From contig JAFDVP010000014.1 in NCBI GenBank assembly GCA_018268895.1, forward strand, positions 1-64,000: a stretch of DNA of 64,000 nt. The letters are read 5' to 3'. Of this stretch, positions 32,014-41,373 are shown in pieces. Below the pieces are notes generated by a model. That model made no database searches. It was not told the origin of the DNA and worked only from the letters and a program-made list of their open reading frames with translations. The DNA comes from Acidobacteriota bacterium. Its GTDB lineage: Bacteria > Acidobacteriota > Terriglobia > Terriglobales > Acidobacteriaceae. Within the stretch, counting starts at the first letter, position 1; the number at the start of each line of letters is the position of its first letter. A program made the position numbers and the translations under genes.

Positions 32014-35000
32014 GTGTTTTTTTTAGATCAACATCAATCAGGCCGGCCGGCAGGGAAGCTGAACCTTGTGCCGCTGCGTTGCAGGCGTGGCGACCTGAAG
32101 GGGTCGCGTTTAATCGTGCTGGTTGTCCTCTTCGCAGTGTCCTGCGTTGCAGTGGCTCAAAATCAGCCGCCTGGCGTGAACCAGCCGCAGGGCCAGGTAC
32201 AGGAGGAGATGCCCGCTATCTCAACCGGCCCCGGCCTCACAGCTTCAGTCTGGCAGTGGAAGGGCGTCCGGGTCGACCGGGTCGAGTTTGAGGGCGTTAC
32301 CTTCGACAAAGATGACACCCTTCCATCGGAGCTGACGCAGAAGGCCGGGGAACCCTTCGATCCTGAGAAGGTCCGAGCAAGCACGCGGCGGCTCTTCAAC
32401 AGCGGCAGATACCGGGACATCACGGTCCGCGCGGTGCGGACTGATGACGGCATGACGCTGATCTTTGCCGGTACGCCGCGCTACTACATTGGCCGCGTCA
32501 CCATTACGGGTGTGAAGAGCGACCGGCTGTCGTCTCTGCTGGAATATGCAACCAAGTTGAGCGTGGGAGCACCCTACGCCGATTCGTCGATTCCAAATGC
32601 CACCGAGGGCATCCGCGAGATATTGCGTCAGCAGGGATACTACGAACCCAAGGTCTTTGTTGGCACGACCCTGGACAAGATCAACAGCCAGGTCGACGTC
32701 GTCTATAACGTCGATATCGGCCCCCAGGCGCGCATCGGCAATGTCGCCATCGAGAGCGCTGACCTGGGAATGACGGTTGACCAGTTCCGCAAGAAGGGAA
32801 AGCTGAAGCAGGGAAGCAAGGTAACGCGAGATACGACCACCACGGCGCTGAGCCGTCTGCGCAAGGAGTACCAGAAAAAGGAGCGGCTGGAGGCAACCGT
32901 CAGCGTTCAGAAGCAAACCTACGTCGAATCGCGCCGCCAGGTCGATTACGACTTCCACGTCAGCCAGGGGCCGCAGGTAAAGGTTGTGGTTGAAGGGGTC
33001 AAGGTCTCGAAGAGCCGCCTGCATTTGCTGGTCCCGATCTTTGAAGAGGGAACAATCGACAATGACCTGTTGAACGAAGGAACGCACAATATCCGCGACT
33101 TTGTTCAGCAGCAGGGCTACTTCGATGCCACGGTGGACGTCAGGGTGATTGGCGAAGGATCGCCGGAGGAGAGCGTGGTCTTCGTCGTCGATCGCGGGAT
33201 CAAGCACAAGGTTGTAGCCGTGACGCTGAAAGGCAACAAGTACTTCTCTGACGACATTCTGCGCGAGCGCATGCGCGTAAAGAAGGCAGATCCTTACCAG
33301 CGGAGCGGGCGCTACAGTCCGGGTCTTGTGGCGAGCGACGTCAGCGCCATTCAGGCACTGTATCGGGCCAACGGCTTCGATCAGGCGCAGATCAAGACGG
33401 ATGTTAAGGACAGCGATGAGGCAACCGGCAAGCCCGGAAGAATCTCGGTTGTGTACAACATCATAGAGGGGCCGCAGAGAAAGTTTGGCACTGTCGATCT
33501 GGTTGGAGTGGATGCCCGCCGTTTGCAGGATGTCAAAGGCCTGTTGAATACCCAGGAAGGCCAGCCATATTCGCTGGTGACCCTCTCAGGCGACCGTGAT
33601 ACCGTGCTTTCCTACTATCTGAGCCACGGTTTCGACCAGGTAAAGGTCGACGTTCAGCTCAGCAAAGTGCAGGATGATGCGACCCGGACGAATGTCTCTT
33701 TGAATGTTGAAGAAGGGCACCAGGTCTTTGTCGATAGGGTTTTATTGTCGGGTCTCCAGTTCACGCGGCCCAAGACGGTTGAGGGTCGCATCAAAGTGCA
33801 TTCGGGCGACCCTCTTGACCAGAGCGCTCTATTGGAGACGCAGCGCAATCTCTACGATCTTGCGCTCTTCAATGAGGTGATTACAGCGGTGCAGAATCCC
33901 GCGGGCGACGCTCCGCGCAAGAACGCGCTGATACAGGTCACTGAGGCCAAGCGCTGGAACGTGACCTATGGCTTTGGTTTTGAGGCGCAGACGGGGAACC
34001 CAGGTGGTACGACGCAAACGAACAACAACTCCAGCTACTCTCCAGAGGGAAGGGCTGGAGTTAGCCCTCGCGTCTCGCTCGATGTCTCCCGCATCAATCT
34101 TCGCGGCTCGAACGATTCTCTTACGCTGCATTCAACTTATGGATTGCTCGAACAGATTGCCGTTCTCACGTTGCAGAACCCGCATCTCTTCGGTAAGGAA
34201 AACTTCTCGGCGGCCTATTCGGGCGGTTACACCAATATCCAGAACATCACCACCTTTGCCTCGTCGACGTTGCAAGGCGACTTCCGCGTTACGCAGAGGT
34301 GGAAGCGAACAGACACCTTCATCTATGACTTTCTCTATCGTCGTGTAAAGGTCGACCCCAACAGCCTTCGCGTGTCGCAAGACCTTATCCCGCTTCTGTC
34401 TCAACCGGTGCGTGTAGGAGGCCCAAGCCTGACGTGGTTCCATGACACACGGCAGCCGAACCCTCTCGACGCGATCAAAGGCAGATACATTTCATTTCAG
34501 ACCTTTCTGGCTTCGTCGAAGTTCGGGTCGGAGACGGATTTCTGGAAGCTCGACGGCACGTACTCTACCTACTACCCACTGTTTAAACATCGGTATACGC
34601 TGGCGAGAAATACGCGCATCGGATACGAGCATGCGTGGGGAGTCAATCCGAATGCGGGCAGTCCAGTTTGCCTCGGCGTTCTGCTGACCACCAATCCAAC
34701 CTGCAATACTGTACCGCTGCCGGAGCGGCTATATGCCGGCGGCGCAACGTCGCATCGCGGTTTTGGAATCAACGCAGCCGGACCGCGAGATCTTCAAACC
34801 GGGTATCCGGTTGGAGGTTCCGCAGCGTTCGTCAACACGGTTGAGTTGCGGATGCCCCCGCCAACGCTTCCCTACGTCGGCGACAGCGTTAGCTTCGTCC
34901 TCTTTCACGATATGGGGAATGTCTTCCAGAATCCTAAAGACATGTTTCCCAGTTTCCTGCGCTTTCGTCAACCCGACCGGCAGACTTGCCGCGACTCGAT

Positions 35001-35217
35001 CTCGCAGACTATTGGCACTTGCAGCTTCAACTACTTTTCTCACGCACTTGGCATAGGCGCTCGCTATCGAACGCCAGTCGGGCCAGTCCGCTTCGATTTC
35101 AGCTATAACCTGAATCCACCGATCTATCCGGTGATCGACGACTACAACGGCAAACCTCCTTATGTTGGCGAAGGGAGCCACTTCAACTTCTTCTTCAGTA
35201 TCGGCCAGAGCTTCTAA
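32014..35217 (+). CDS. Omp85/BamA-TamA family outer-membrane assembly protein
   Basis: A 1067-residue Omp85 protein. A signal peptide (LIVLVVLFAVSCVAVAQ) is followed by a run of POTRA domains up to about residue 650 (motifs VDRVEFEGVTFDKDDTLPSE, GRVTITGVKSDRLSSLLEYA, HKVVAVTLKGNKYFSDDILR) and a C-terminal beta-barrel with the BamA-type GIGARYRTPVGPVRFDFS and a final Phe (FFSIGQSF), the outer-membrane beta-signal. The number of POTRA-like units seems higher than the five of BamA. Start uncertain: GTG 32014, or GTG 32068, which fits the signal peptide better. It heads a unit with a SurA-like chaperone and TamB, so a TamA-like role is likely. Confidence 0.9.
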   Translation: MFFLDQHQSGRPAGKLNLVPLRCRRGDLKGSRLIVLVVLFAVSCVAVAQNQPPGVNQPQGQVQEEMPAISTGPGLTASVWQWKGVRVDRVEFEGVTFDKDDTLPSELTQKAGEPFDPEKVRASTRRLFNSGRYRDITVRAVRTDDGMTLIFAGTPRYYIGRVTITGVKSDRLSSLLEYATKLSVGAPYADSSIPNATEGIREILRQQGYYEPKVFVGTTLDKINSQVDVVYNVDIGPQARIGNVAIESADLGMTVDQFRKKGKLKQGSKVTRDTTTTALSRLRKEYQKKERLEATVSVQKQTYVESRRQVDYDFHVSQGPQVKVVVEGVKVSKSRLHLLVPIFEEGTIDNDLLNEGTHNIRDFVQQQGYFDATVDVRVIGEGSPEESVVFVVDRGIKHKVVAVTLKGNKYFSDDILRERMRVKKADPYQRSGRYSPGLVASDVSAIQALYRANGFDQAQIKTDVKDSDEATGKPGRISVVYNIIEGPQRKFGTVDLVGVDARRLQDVKGLLNTQEGQPYSLVTLSGDRDTVLSYYLSHGFDQVKVDVQLSKVQDDATRTNVSLNVEEGHQVFVDRVLLSGLQFTRPKTVEGRIKVHSGDPLDQSALLETQRNLYDLALFNEVITAVQNPAGDAPRKNALIQVTEAKRWNVTYGFGFEAQTGNPGGTTQTNNNSSYSPEGRAGVSPRVSLDVSRINLRGSNDSLTLHSTYGLLEQIAVLTLQNPHLFGKENFSAAYSGGYTNIQNITTFASSTLQGDFRVTQRWKRTDTFIYDFLYRRVKVDPNSLRVSQDLIPLLSQPVRVGGPSLTWFHDTRQPNPLDAIKGRYISFQTFLASSKFGSETDFWKLDGTYSTYYPLFKHRYTLARNTRIGYEHAWGVNPNAGSPVCLGVLLTTNPTCNTVPLPERLYAGGATSHRGFGINAAGPRDLQTGYPVGGSAAFVNTVELRMPPPTLPYVGDSVSFVLFHDMGNVFQNPKDMFPSFLRFRQPDRQTCRDSISQTIGTCSFNYFSHALGIGARYRTPVGPVRFDFSYNLNPPIYPVIDDYNGKPPYVGEGSHFNFFFSIGQSF

Positions 35218-35220
35218 CGA

Positions 35221-36006
35221 ATGAGAATGTCGATGCACAACCCGATGCGGCGATGGATGGTAGGATGCTTTGCGCCAGTTGTCCTGGCCCTGCGACTCTG
35301 CGCGCAGCAGCCCGCTGCGCCTGCACAACCTGCAACGCCGCCCGCACCGCCATCCCAGGTTGTTCCTGGCAACGGCGAGGCGCTGGGAACGCTGATCGAC
35401 TCAGTCGTCGCTGTCGTCAATGGCGATGTCATCCTCGAAAGCGATGTCGATGAAGAGCGCAGGTTCGAGTCCATCCAGCCATATCGCGGTTCCGCAGCGG
35501 AGTTCTCGCGCGATCGCGCTGTGCAAAGACTGATCGACCGAACGCTGATCCTGCAGCAGGCGGCGCTCGAGCCGGAGGATGCTGCTGTTACCGACCAGGC
35601 GCTCAACGCCCAGTTGCAGACACTTCGCAAAGATATTCCGGAGTGCGGACAATATCATTGCGAGACTGACGCAGGCTGGGCGAATTACCTGAGCGCAAAG
35701 GGGTTCACGGTTAGCGAATTTCAAGACCGCTGGCGCAAGCGGATGGAACTGCTGCGCTTGATCGAAGTCCGTTTCCGCAATGGAATCCGAATCTCCGACG
35801 AAGAGATCAAGAGCTATTACGAGACGACAATGTTGCCGGAGTATGCAAAGCAAAAAGTCGCTCCGCCAAAGCTGGAGACGATCTCGCAGCGCATCGAAGA
35901 AGTGCTGCTGCAGCAGCAGGTGGGCAATCTTCTGCGTGACTGGCTGAAGTCGCTTCGCGCCCAGGGCAATGTATGGGTGATGAGGCCCGGGGAGGTGGCC
36001 CCGTGA
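35221..36006 (+). CDS. SurA-like periplasmic chaperone without PPIase domain
   Basis: A 261-residue exported protein. Signal peptide (about residues 1-28), Pro-rich spacer (AAPAQPATPPAPPSQVVPG), then the SurA N-terminal chaperone domain (DSVVAVVNGDVILESDVDEE, RDRAVQRLIDRTLILQQAAL) and the C-terminal helix ISQRIEEVLLQQQVGNLLRD. The parvulin-type prolyl isomerase domain is absent. Known for SurA: it escorts unfolded outer-membrane proteins to Bam, and the N/C module alone can do so. It lies 3 bases after the Omp85 gene and overlaps tamB, so all three form one unit. Confidence 0.85.
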   Translation: MRMSMHNPMRRWMVGCFAPVVLALRLCAQQPAAPAQPATPPAPPSQVVPGNGEALGTLIDSVVAVVNGDVILESDVDEERRFESIQPYRGSAAEFSRDRAVQRLIDRTLILQQAALEPEDAAVTDQALNAQLQTLRKDIPECGQYHCETDAGWANYLSAKGFTVSEFQDRWRKRMELLRLIEVRFRNGIRISDEEIKSYYETTMLPEYAKQKVAPPKLETISQRIEEVLLQQQVGNLLRDWLKSLRAQGNVWVMRPGEVAP

Positions 36007-39000
36007 GCGATGAACAGCAGACTCCCCCGCCAGAGGACGGCCGCCGCCGTCTGGAAGAACGTATCGAGGAGAAGAAGCGCCAGATCGAACAAAAGATCGA
36101 AGAGAGACGCGATCAGGTCGAACAGAAGCTGAAACAGGTAAAGCGCTCCATCACGGAGCGGATTACGCTTGGAACGTTGAAGACGCTCGGATGGATCGCG
36201 GTATCCCTGCTGGTGCTCTTCGGCATCTTTGCCTGGTACACCACGACTGCCGACTTTGAGAGCAGAGTAGCCAATAAACTGATCGTCGTGCTCGGTGACG
36301 CCACGGGCGGCCGGGTCGAGTTGAAGCGCGTCAGCTTCGATCTGTGGCACCTTGCCGTCGAAGCCGATGGTCTCGTCATTCATGGCCTCGAACCGCAGGG
36401 CGAAACCCCCTACCTTTCTGTAGACAGAGTTCTCCTTCGCCTGAAGATTCTTAACTTCTTCTCGCGTGTGGCAGGCAACGGGATCGCTTCTCACATCTCA
36501 TTGAACTACCTGCGTGTCGAGCACCCGCAGTTTCATCTCATCGTCGATAAGGACGGCAAGACCAATCAACCCGTACCGAAACATCACACTGTCAGTACAG
36601 AGCCCGTGACCGACACACTGCTTGACCTGCGTGTACGAAAGGTCGAGCTGGCAAATGGGGTTGCATTAATCAACGAGCGCTCGATCCCGTTCGATCTGGC
36701 CGCCCGCGATCTCGATGCTGAGGTTCACTACATCTTTCACACCGATCGATACGGCGCAACGATCGACCTGCGCGACCTCCGTACCAGGCTTGCGAAAGAG
36801 CCCGAGGCCCAGTCCAGATTGCATCTTGAGGTGGAGCTCGGCCGCGACACAGCGGAGCTGCAGCAGTTGAACCTGGAGACGGGCAAGGCTTCGCAGCTTC
36901 AGGTTCGTGGAACTCTCGCGCACTTTGCCAGGCCGGAGTGGAATGCGAATGTGTCCGGGTCGGTGGAGGTAAAGCAGATCGCTGTCTTAACGGGGGTCGA
37001 TACCCTAAAGACCGGGACCATTGATCTGAATGTGGACGCACACAACTGCGTAGCAGCGACGCCAGAGGTGGAGAAGAAGCCGCCGCTGTGGCAGCGTATT
37101 CGTCCGCGTAGTCGCGGGAAACAGGAACCCCAAGCTGCGCCTGCACTGGACCCAGACTGTCCTTCTACGTTTCTTGTTGCCGGTAGTGCAAAGATTCGCG
37201 ACGCAGGCTATCGCGATGAGTACGTCGACGTGCGCGGAGTCAATGTCACAACCCAGATATCGATGTCTCCCTCGCAGATGATGCTGCGTGACATCACCGC
37301 GGTTTTGCCTGAAGGCGGAACGATCACCGGCGATATGCGCATCGAACACTGGCTGGGTGCAGTCCCTGCCGACTCCACAGCCGCAGATGCAACGGTGAAG
37401 GCTGCCTCCTCTGCGGGGAGTGGAAAGCCGCCTGTTGCAACCGCGCCTAAGGTCGAACCTTCGCACGCCTACATCAATGCAACGCTCAACAGCGTGCCCC
37501 TGAGAACGATCATGGACATCACTGCCGGCCACTATCCCGATCTTGGTTTCGACACCGCGGTCAGCGGGCCGGCGAAAGTGGAGTGGGGCGGCTCGCAGCG
37601 AGATGTTGCCGATACCGTCGAGGTCGACGGCGACCTGACGTTGAAGCCAACGGGCCTGCGTCGTAAGGGCGTTGCTTCAAATGTTCCGGTAACAGGTCAC
37701 GTTCTTGCGCACTATACCGGCAGCAACGAGACGGTGAAGATACAGCAGTTGAATTTTCAGACGGCACAATCGACTCTGTTGGCGACGGGTATTCTTGGTG
37801 TCAATATCGGCGACCCGCTCACCGCGTTGCATGTCGATCTCACAGCTCACGATCTGTCGGAGTACAACCAACTGCTGACTACTCTTGGTCTGGAAGCCAA
37901 CGGTAAAAAAGGGACGGCTGCAATTCCTGTGACTCTGCATGGTGCGCTGCACTTCACTGGAACAGCCCAGGGGGCTGCGCGGGATCTCGACGTCAAGGGT
38001 CACGTCGAAGCGAACAATATAGAATTCGCGATGGGCTCGACCGATGCGTTGATCGACTCGCTCGTCGCGGATGCGGAGTATTCGCCCAATAGCGGTGTTG
38101 CAGTAGCGAGCTCGACGATCAGTCGCGGCTCGGCTGTTCTGCATACCTCCGGTACGGTCAAGCCAAGGGCGGAGACCTCGCGCCGGGGTCGTACCGACTA
38201 TGTCTGGGACGACATGGTTGCGATCGACGCTCAACTGCAGCTTGCCAATGCAAAGGTTTCCGACCTGCTGGAGATCACAGGTCAGCAGCAGAAGGTCCCC
38301 GTAACTGGGACCATTGCAGCCAATGCGCACGTCACGGGCACCATCGACGATCTCAATGGAACCGGGCGCCTGATGCTTGCAGATGGAGTGGCCTATGGCG
38401 AGCCGTTCGAATCTCTAGTTGCGGACCTCGCAGCGCATGGCAAGGCTGTCGACGCAACGCACGTTGTGTTGAAGCTTCATGGCATGCAAATCGCAGGCGA
38501 CGGCGGCTACGACATGGGCAGCGAGCATCTGCACGGCCATCTCGAAGGCCACAACCTCGCGCTGGCGAAGTTTGAAACCGTGAAGAAAGCATCCGGCGAG
38601 GCCGATGGTCTGCTCACATTCGTGGCTGATGCCAACGGTACCGTGACTGAGCCGGGACTGCGCGCCAATCTGGCGCTGGCCAATATCGTCTATCAGGGCA
38701 AAGCCATTGGCGATGCTTCGTTGGAAGCGCATAGCCAGGGCAAGGTCCTTTCCTTTACGTCGAACTCCACTGTCGTCGGCGCCAAGTTGAACCTCACGGG
38801 TCAGACTCAGCTAAGGGACAACTACCAGACGCAGGCCAAGCTGACCATTGCGGAGTTCGACATCAACAAACCGCTAACGATGTTCGGCCCCGGAAATATC
38901 AAGGCGCAGTCCAGTATCAGCGGAACAGCAACAATCATCGGACCGCTGAAGACACCGAAGGCGCTCGGCGGTACAGCAGAGTTGAACAACGTCGACGTCA

Positions 39001-40433
39001 AGCTGCAAGGGGTAGAGCTCAAGGCCGCCGAACCGCTGCGGATCGGTCTGCGCGATGGTACTGCCACGCTGGACCAGGTTCATATCGTCGGTCAGGACAC
39101 CGACATGCGTTTTGGCGGAACGGCCCAGCTTTTCGGCGGAGCGGATCCCAAGGGCGGCAGGCTGAATCTGAAGGGCAACGGCAGTGTCAGCATGGCGCTC
39201 CTGCATACCTTCGATCCCGACCTGATCTCCAGCGGCAAAGTTGAATTTACCGTCGCCGCGGGCGGACAGGTGACGAACCCGGTTCTGAGCGGCAAGGTGC
39301 AGTTCGATAGCGTAAATATCGCGCTCGACGGAGTGCCCAACGGTCTGAGCGACATGAACGGCACGCTGATCTTTACCGAAGACCGGCTCCAGGTGCAGTC
39401 GCTCACAGCAAAGACGGGCGGCGGCGATCTGAAGATCGGCGGATCGCTGCGCTTCCGCAACGGTTTCTACGCAGACCTGACGGCTACAGGCACCTCAGTG
39501 CGTGTGCGTCTCTACGGCCTGAGTGCGACGGCAAATGCGAATCTTAAGTTGCAGGGAACATCGCAGAGCTCACTGCTGGGCGGCAACATTCTGATCACGC
39601 GCTTCGGCGTTGGCCAGGACGTTGACTTTGCGGCATTTGCCGGTAGCGGAAGCACAGTGACCGCGCCGCCCGATCCGGATGCGGCTGCCAACAAGGTGCA
39701 TCTCGATGTGCGTGTCACAAGCTCGCCGCAGCTCGATTTCCAAAACTCCTATGCGAAGCTTGCCGGGAATGTGGACCTCAGTATTCGAGGAACGGTCGCA
39801 TCGCCTTCGATTCTTGGCCGCATTCAGGTCACCGATGGAAGCGCAACCTTTGCGAACACGAAGTATCAGCTTCAGCGCGGAGATATTTACTTCACCAATC
39901 CTGTCCGCATCGATCCAACGATCGATATCGACGCGACGGCGCAGGTGGAAAATTACGAGGTCACCGTTGGCTTGCACGGCACGGCAAGCAATCTCAAGCC
40001 AACGTACCGGTCCGAACCTCCACTGAGCCAGGCCGATGTCTTCCAACTGCTGGCATTGGGGAGAACGCAGGAAGAGGCGCAGATCTATCAGGAGACGCAG
40101 CTCCGCGCCGGGACCGATCCAACGACGAGCGCCTTGCTCGGCGGAGCGCTGAATGCAACCGTGAGCTCGCGTGTGTCGAAGCTCTTCGGCGTGGGTTCCG
40201 TCAAAATTGACCCTGCTTTCGTAGGGACGTTGGGCAACTCATCGGCACGAATCACGATTCAGGAGCAGATATCCAAGCAGATAACGGCTACCTTCGCGAC
40301 AAACGTCAATACTTCGGCGCAACAGCTTATTCAGGTACAGTACGACCTGACTCATAACTCGTCGATTGTGGTTACGCGCGACGAATCGGGAGTCTTCAGC
40401 ATCGTCTATAAGTTGCGACGGCGCTATCGCTGA
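36003..40433 (+). CDS. tamB: TamB-like translocation and assembly module protein
   Basis: A 1476-residue TamB/YtfN-type protein. Residues about 10-55 form a highly charged coiled coil (RRRLEERIEEKKRQIEQKIE), then one membrane anchor (about 65-85, TLGWIAVSLLVLFGIFAW), a long periplasmic beta-helix and the C-terminal TamB domain (NPVRIDPTIDIDATAQVENY and SEPPLSQADVFQLLALG). Known role: phospholipid transport and outer-membrane protein assembly with an Omp85 partner, here the gene at 32014. Start GTG 36003 has GGGGAGG upstream and overlaps the SurA-like stop (GTGA). Confidence 0.92.
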   Translation: MSDEQQTPPPEDGRRRLEERIEEKKRQIEQKIEERRDQVEQKLKQVKRSITERITLGTLKTLGWIAVSLLVLFGIFAWYTTTADFESRVANKLIVVLGDATGGRVELKRVSFDLWHLAVEADGLVIHGLEPQGETPYLSVDRVLLRLKILNFFSRVAGNGIASHISLNYLRVEHPQFHLIVDKDGKTNQPVPKHHTVSTEPVTDTLLDLRVRKVELANGVALINERSIPFDLAARDLDAEVHYIFHTDRYGATIDLRDLRTRLAKEPEAQSRLHLEVELGRDTAELQQLNLETGKASQLQVRGTLAHFARPEWNANVSGSVEVKQIAVLTGVDTLKTGTIDLNVDAHNCVAATPEVEKKPPLWQRIRPRSRGKQEPQAAPALDPDCPSTFLVAGSAKIRDAGYRDEYVDVRGVNVTTQISMSPSQMMLRDITAVLPEGGTITGDMRIEHWLGAVPADSTAADATVKAASSAGSGKPPVATAPKVEPSHAYINATLNSVPLRTIMDITAGHYPDLGFDTAVSGPAKVEWGGSQRDVADTVEVDGDLTLKPTGLRRKGVASNVPVTGHVLAHYTGSNETVKIQQLNFQTAQSTLLATGILGVNIGDPLTALHVDLTAHDLSEYNQLLTTLGLEANGKKGTAAIPVTLHGALHFTGTAQGAARDLDVKGHVEANNIEFAMGSTDALIDSLVADAEYSPNSGVAVASSTISRGSAVLHTSGTVKPRAETSRRGRTDYVWDDMVAIDAQLQLANAKVSDLLEITGQQQKVPVTGTIAANAHVTGTIDDLNGTGRLMLADGVAYGEPFESLVADLAAHGKAVDATHVVLKLHGMQIAGDGGYDMGSEHLHGHLEGHNLALAKFETVKKASGEADGLLTFVADANGTVTEPGLRANLALANIVYQGKAIGDASLEAHSQGKVLSFTSNSTVVGAKLNLTGQTQLRDNYQTQAKLTIAEFDINKPLTMFGPGNIKAQSSISGTATIIGPLKTPKALGGTAELNNVDVKLQGVELKAAEPLRIGLRDGTATLDQVHIVGQDTDMRFGGTAQLFGGADPKGGRLNLKGNGSVSMALLHTFDPDLISSGKVEFTVAAGGQVTNPVLSGKVQFDSVNIALDGVPNGLSDMNGTLIFTEDRLQVQSLTAKTGGGDLKIGGSLRFRNGFYADLTATGTSVRVRLYGLSATANANLKLQGTSQSSLLGGNILITRFGVGQDVDFAAFAGSGSTVTAPPDPDAAANKVHLDVRVTSSPQLDFQNSYAKLAGNVDLSIRGTVASPSILGRIQVTDGSATFANTKYQLQRGDIYFTNPVRIDPTIDIDATAQVENYEVTVGLHGTASNLKPTYRSEPPLSQADVFQLLALGRTQEEAQIYQETQLRAGTDPTTSALLGGALNATVSSRVSKLFGVGSVKIDPAFVGTLGNSSARITIQEQISKQITATFATNVNTSAQQLIQVQYDLTHNSSIVVTRDESGVFSIVYKLRRRYR

Positions 40434-40521
40434 GGCAGCCTGCTGCTGCATGCTGCATCGAAACAATAGAGGCCGCCCGGTGTCAAAGAAGGTGGTTGAG
40501 GTTTTGCTTTCGGAGGACTCC

Positions 40522-41295
40522 ATGATCGAGCGTAGACATCAGGCCTTTACAGTGTTGGGTTCAGTATTGGGTTTGTGTCTGGCCACTGTTGCAGTGATGG
40601 CACAGACCCAGGTTCCGCAGGATTCGCAGATACAGGCGGACGTTTCGAAGGCGCTCGACAGCAAGCGGTTCAAGAATGTTAAAGTCGCCGTGCAGAATGG
40701 CATCGTGACATTGACCGGACCGGTGGAACTATATTCGGCGAAGGAAGACGCCGATAACAAGGCGCATCACCGCCGGAATGTAAAGGGCGTGCAGAACCTG
40801 ATTGAGGTCGATGGCCCGATAGTCGAAGACGTCACTTTGCGCAACAGGCTCGCCGAGAAGCTGACCTACGATCGCGTAGGCTACGGCACGACGGCCTTCA
40901 ACGCGTTCACCATCGGGGTGCAAAACGGCGTCGTCACACTGGGTGGCATTGCCTACGGCCCAATGGACAAGGATTCCGCGATCAGCCTCGTCTCGAACTT
41001 CCCAGGGGTGAAAGACGTTGTGGACAATATCGAGGTTGCCCCAGTGTCACAGATGGACGACCACATTCGTCTGGCAACGGCGAGGGCTGTATACGGCGCT
41101 CCGCAGTTGAACAAGTACGCCATCGATCCCGCCAAGCCTATTCGAATTACCGTTGTCAACGGCAATGTCACCCTCTCCGGCGTGGTCGACAACCAGGGCG
41201 ACAAGGATGTTGCAAACATCAAGGCCAATAGCGTGCCTGGAGTCTTCAAGGTCATCAATAATCTACAGGTAGAGGGACCTGCGCAGGAGAAATAG
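40522..41295 (+). CDS. Periplasmic BON-domain protein
   Basis: A 257-residue exported protein with three BON domains in a row: KRFKNVKVAVQNGIVTLTGP, then TAFNAFTIGVQNGVVTLGGI, then PIRITVVNGNVTLSGVVDNQ, each a beta-hairpin with G-x-V-T-L-x-G. Signal peptide residues 1-26 (ending VMAQT). BON proteins (OsmY-like) bind membranes or phospholipid during envelope stress. Start ATG 40522 has GGAGG 5 bases upstream; the longer upstream frame is rejected. It follows tamB, consistent with an envelope role. Confidence 0.85.
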   Translation: MIERRHQAFTVLGSVLGLCLATVAVMAQTQVPQDSQIQADVSKALDSKRFKNVKVAVQNGIVTLTGPVELYSAKEDADNKAHHRRNVKGVQNLIEVDGPIVEDVTLRNRLAEKLTYDRVGYGTTAFNAFTIGVQNGVVTLGGIAYGPMDKDSAISLVSNFPGVKDVVDNIEVAPVSQMDDHIRLATARAVYGAPQLNKYAIDPAKPIRITVVNGNVTLSGVVDNQGDKDVANIKANSVPGVFKVINNLQVEGPAQEK

Positions 41296-41319
41296 TTCCC
41301 ATGGTTCTTAAATTGAAGC

Positions 41320-41353
41320 CGGGCCGCGAGAGGGTTGCATCCTTTGCGGCCCG
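41320..41353 (+). terminator. Intrinsic terminator after the BON gene
   Basis: Stem CGGGCCGC (41320-41327) and GCGGCCCG (41346-41353) with a smaller AGG/CCT stem inside the loop, followed by TCTTCTTTTA. It separates the envelope unit from the UbiA gene. Confidence 0.8.
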
Positions 41354-41373
41354 TCTTCTTTTAGGATGAAGGT

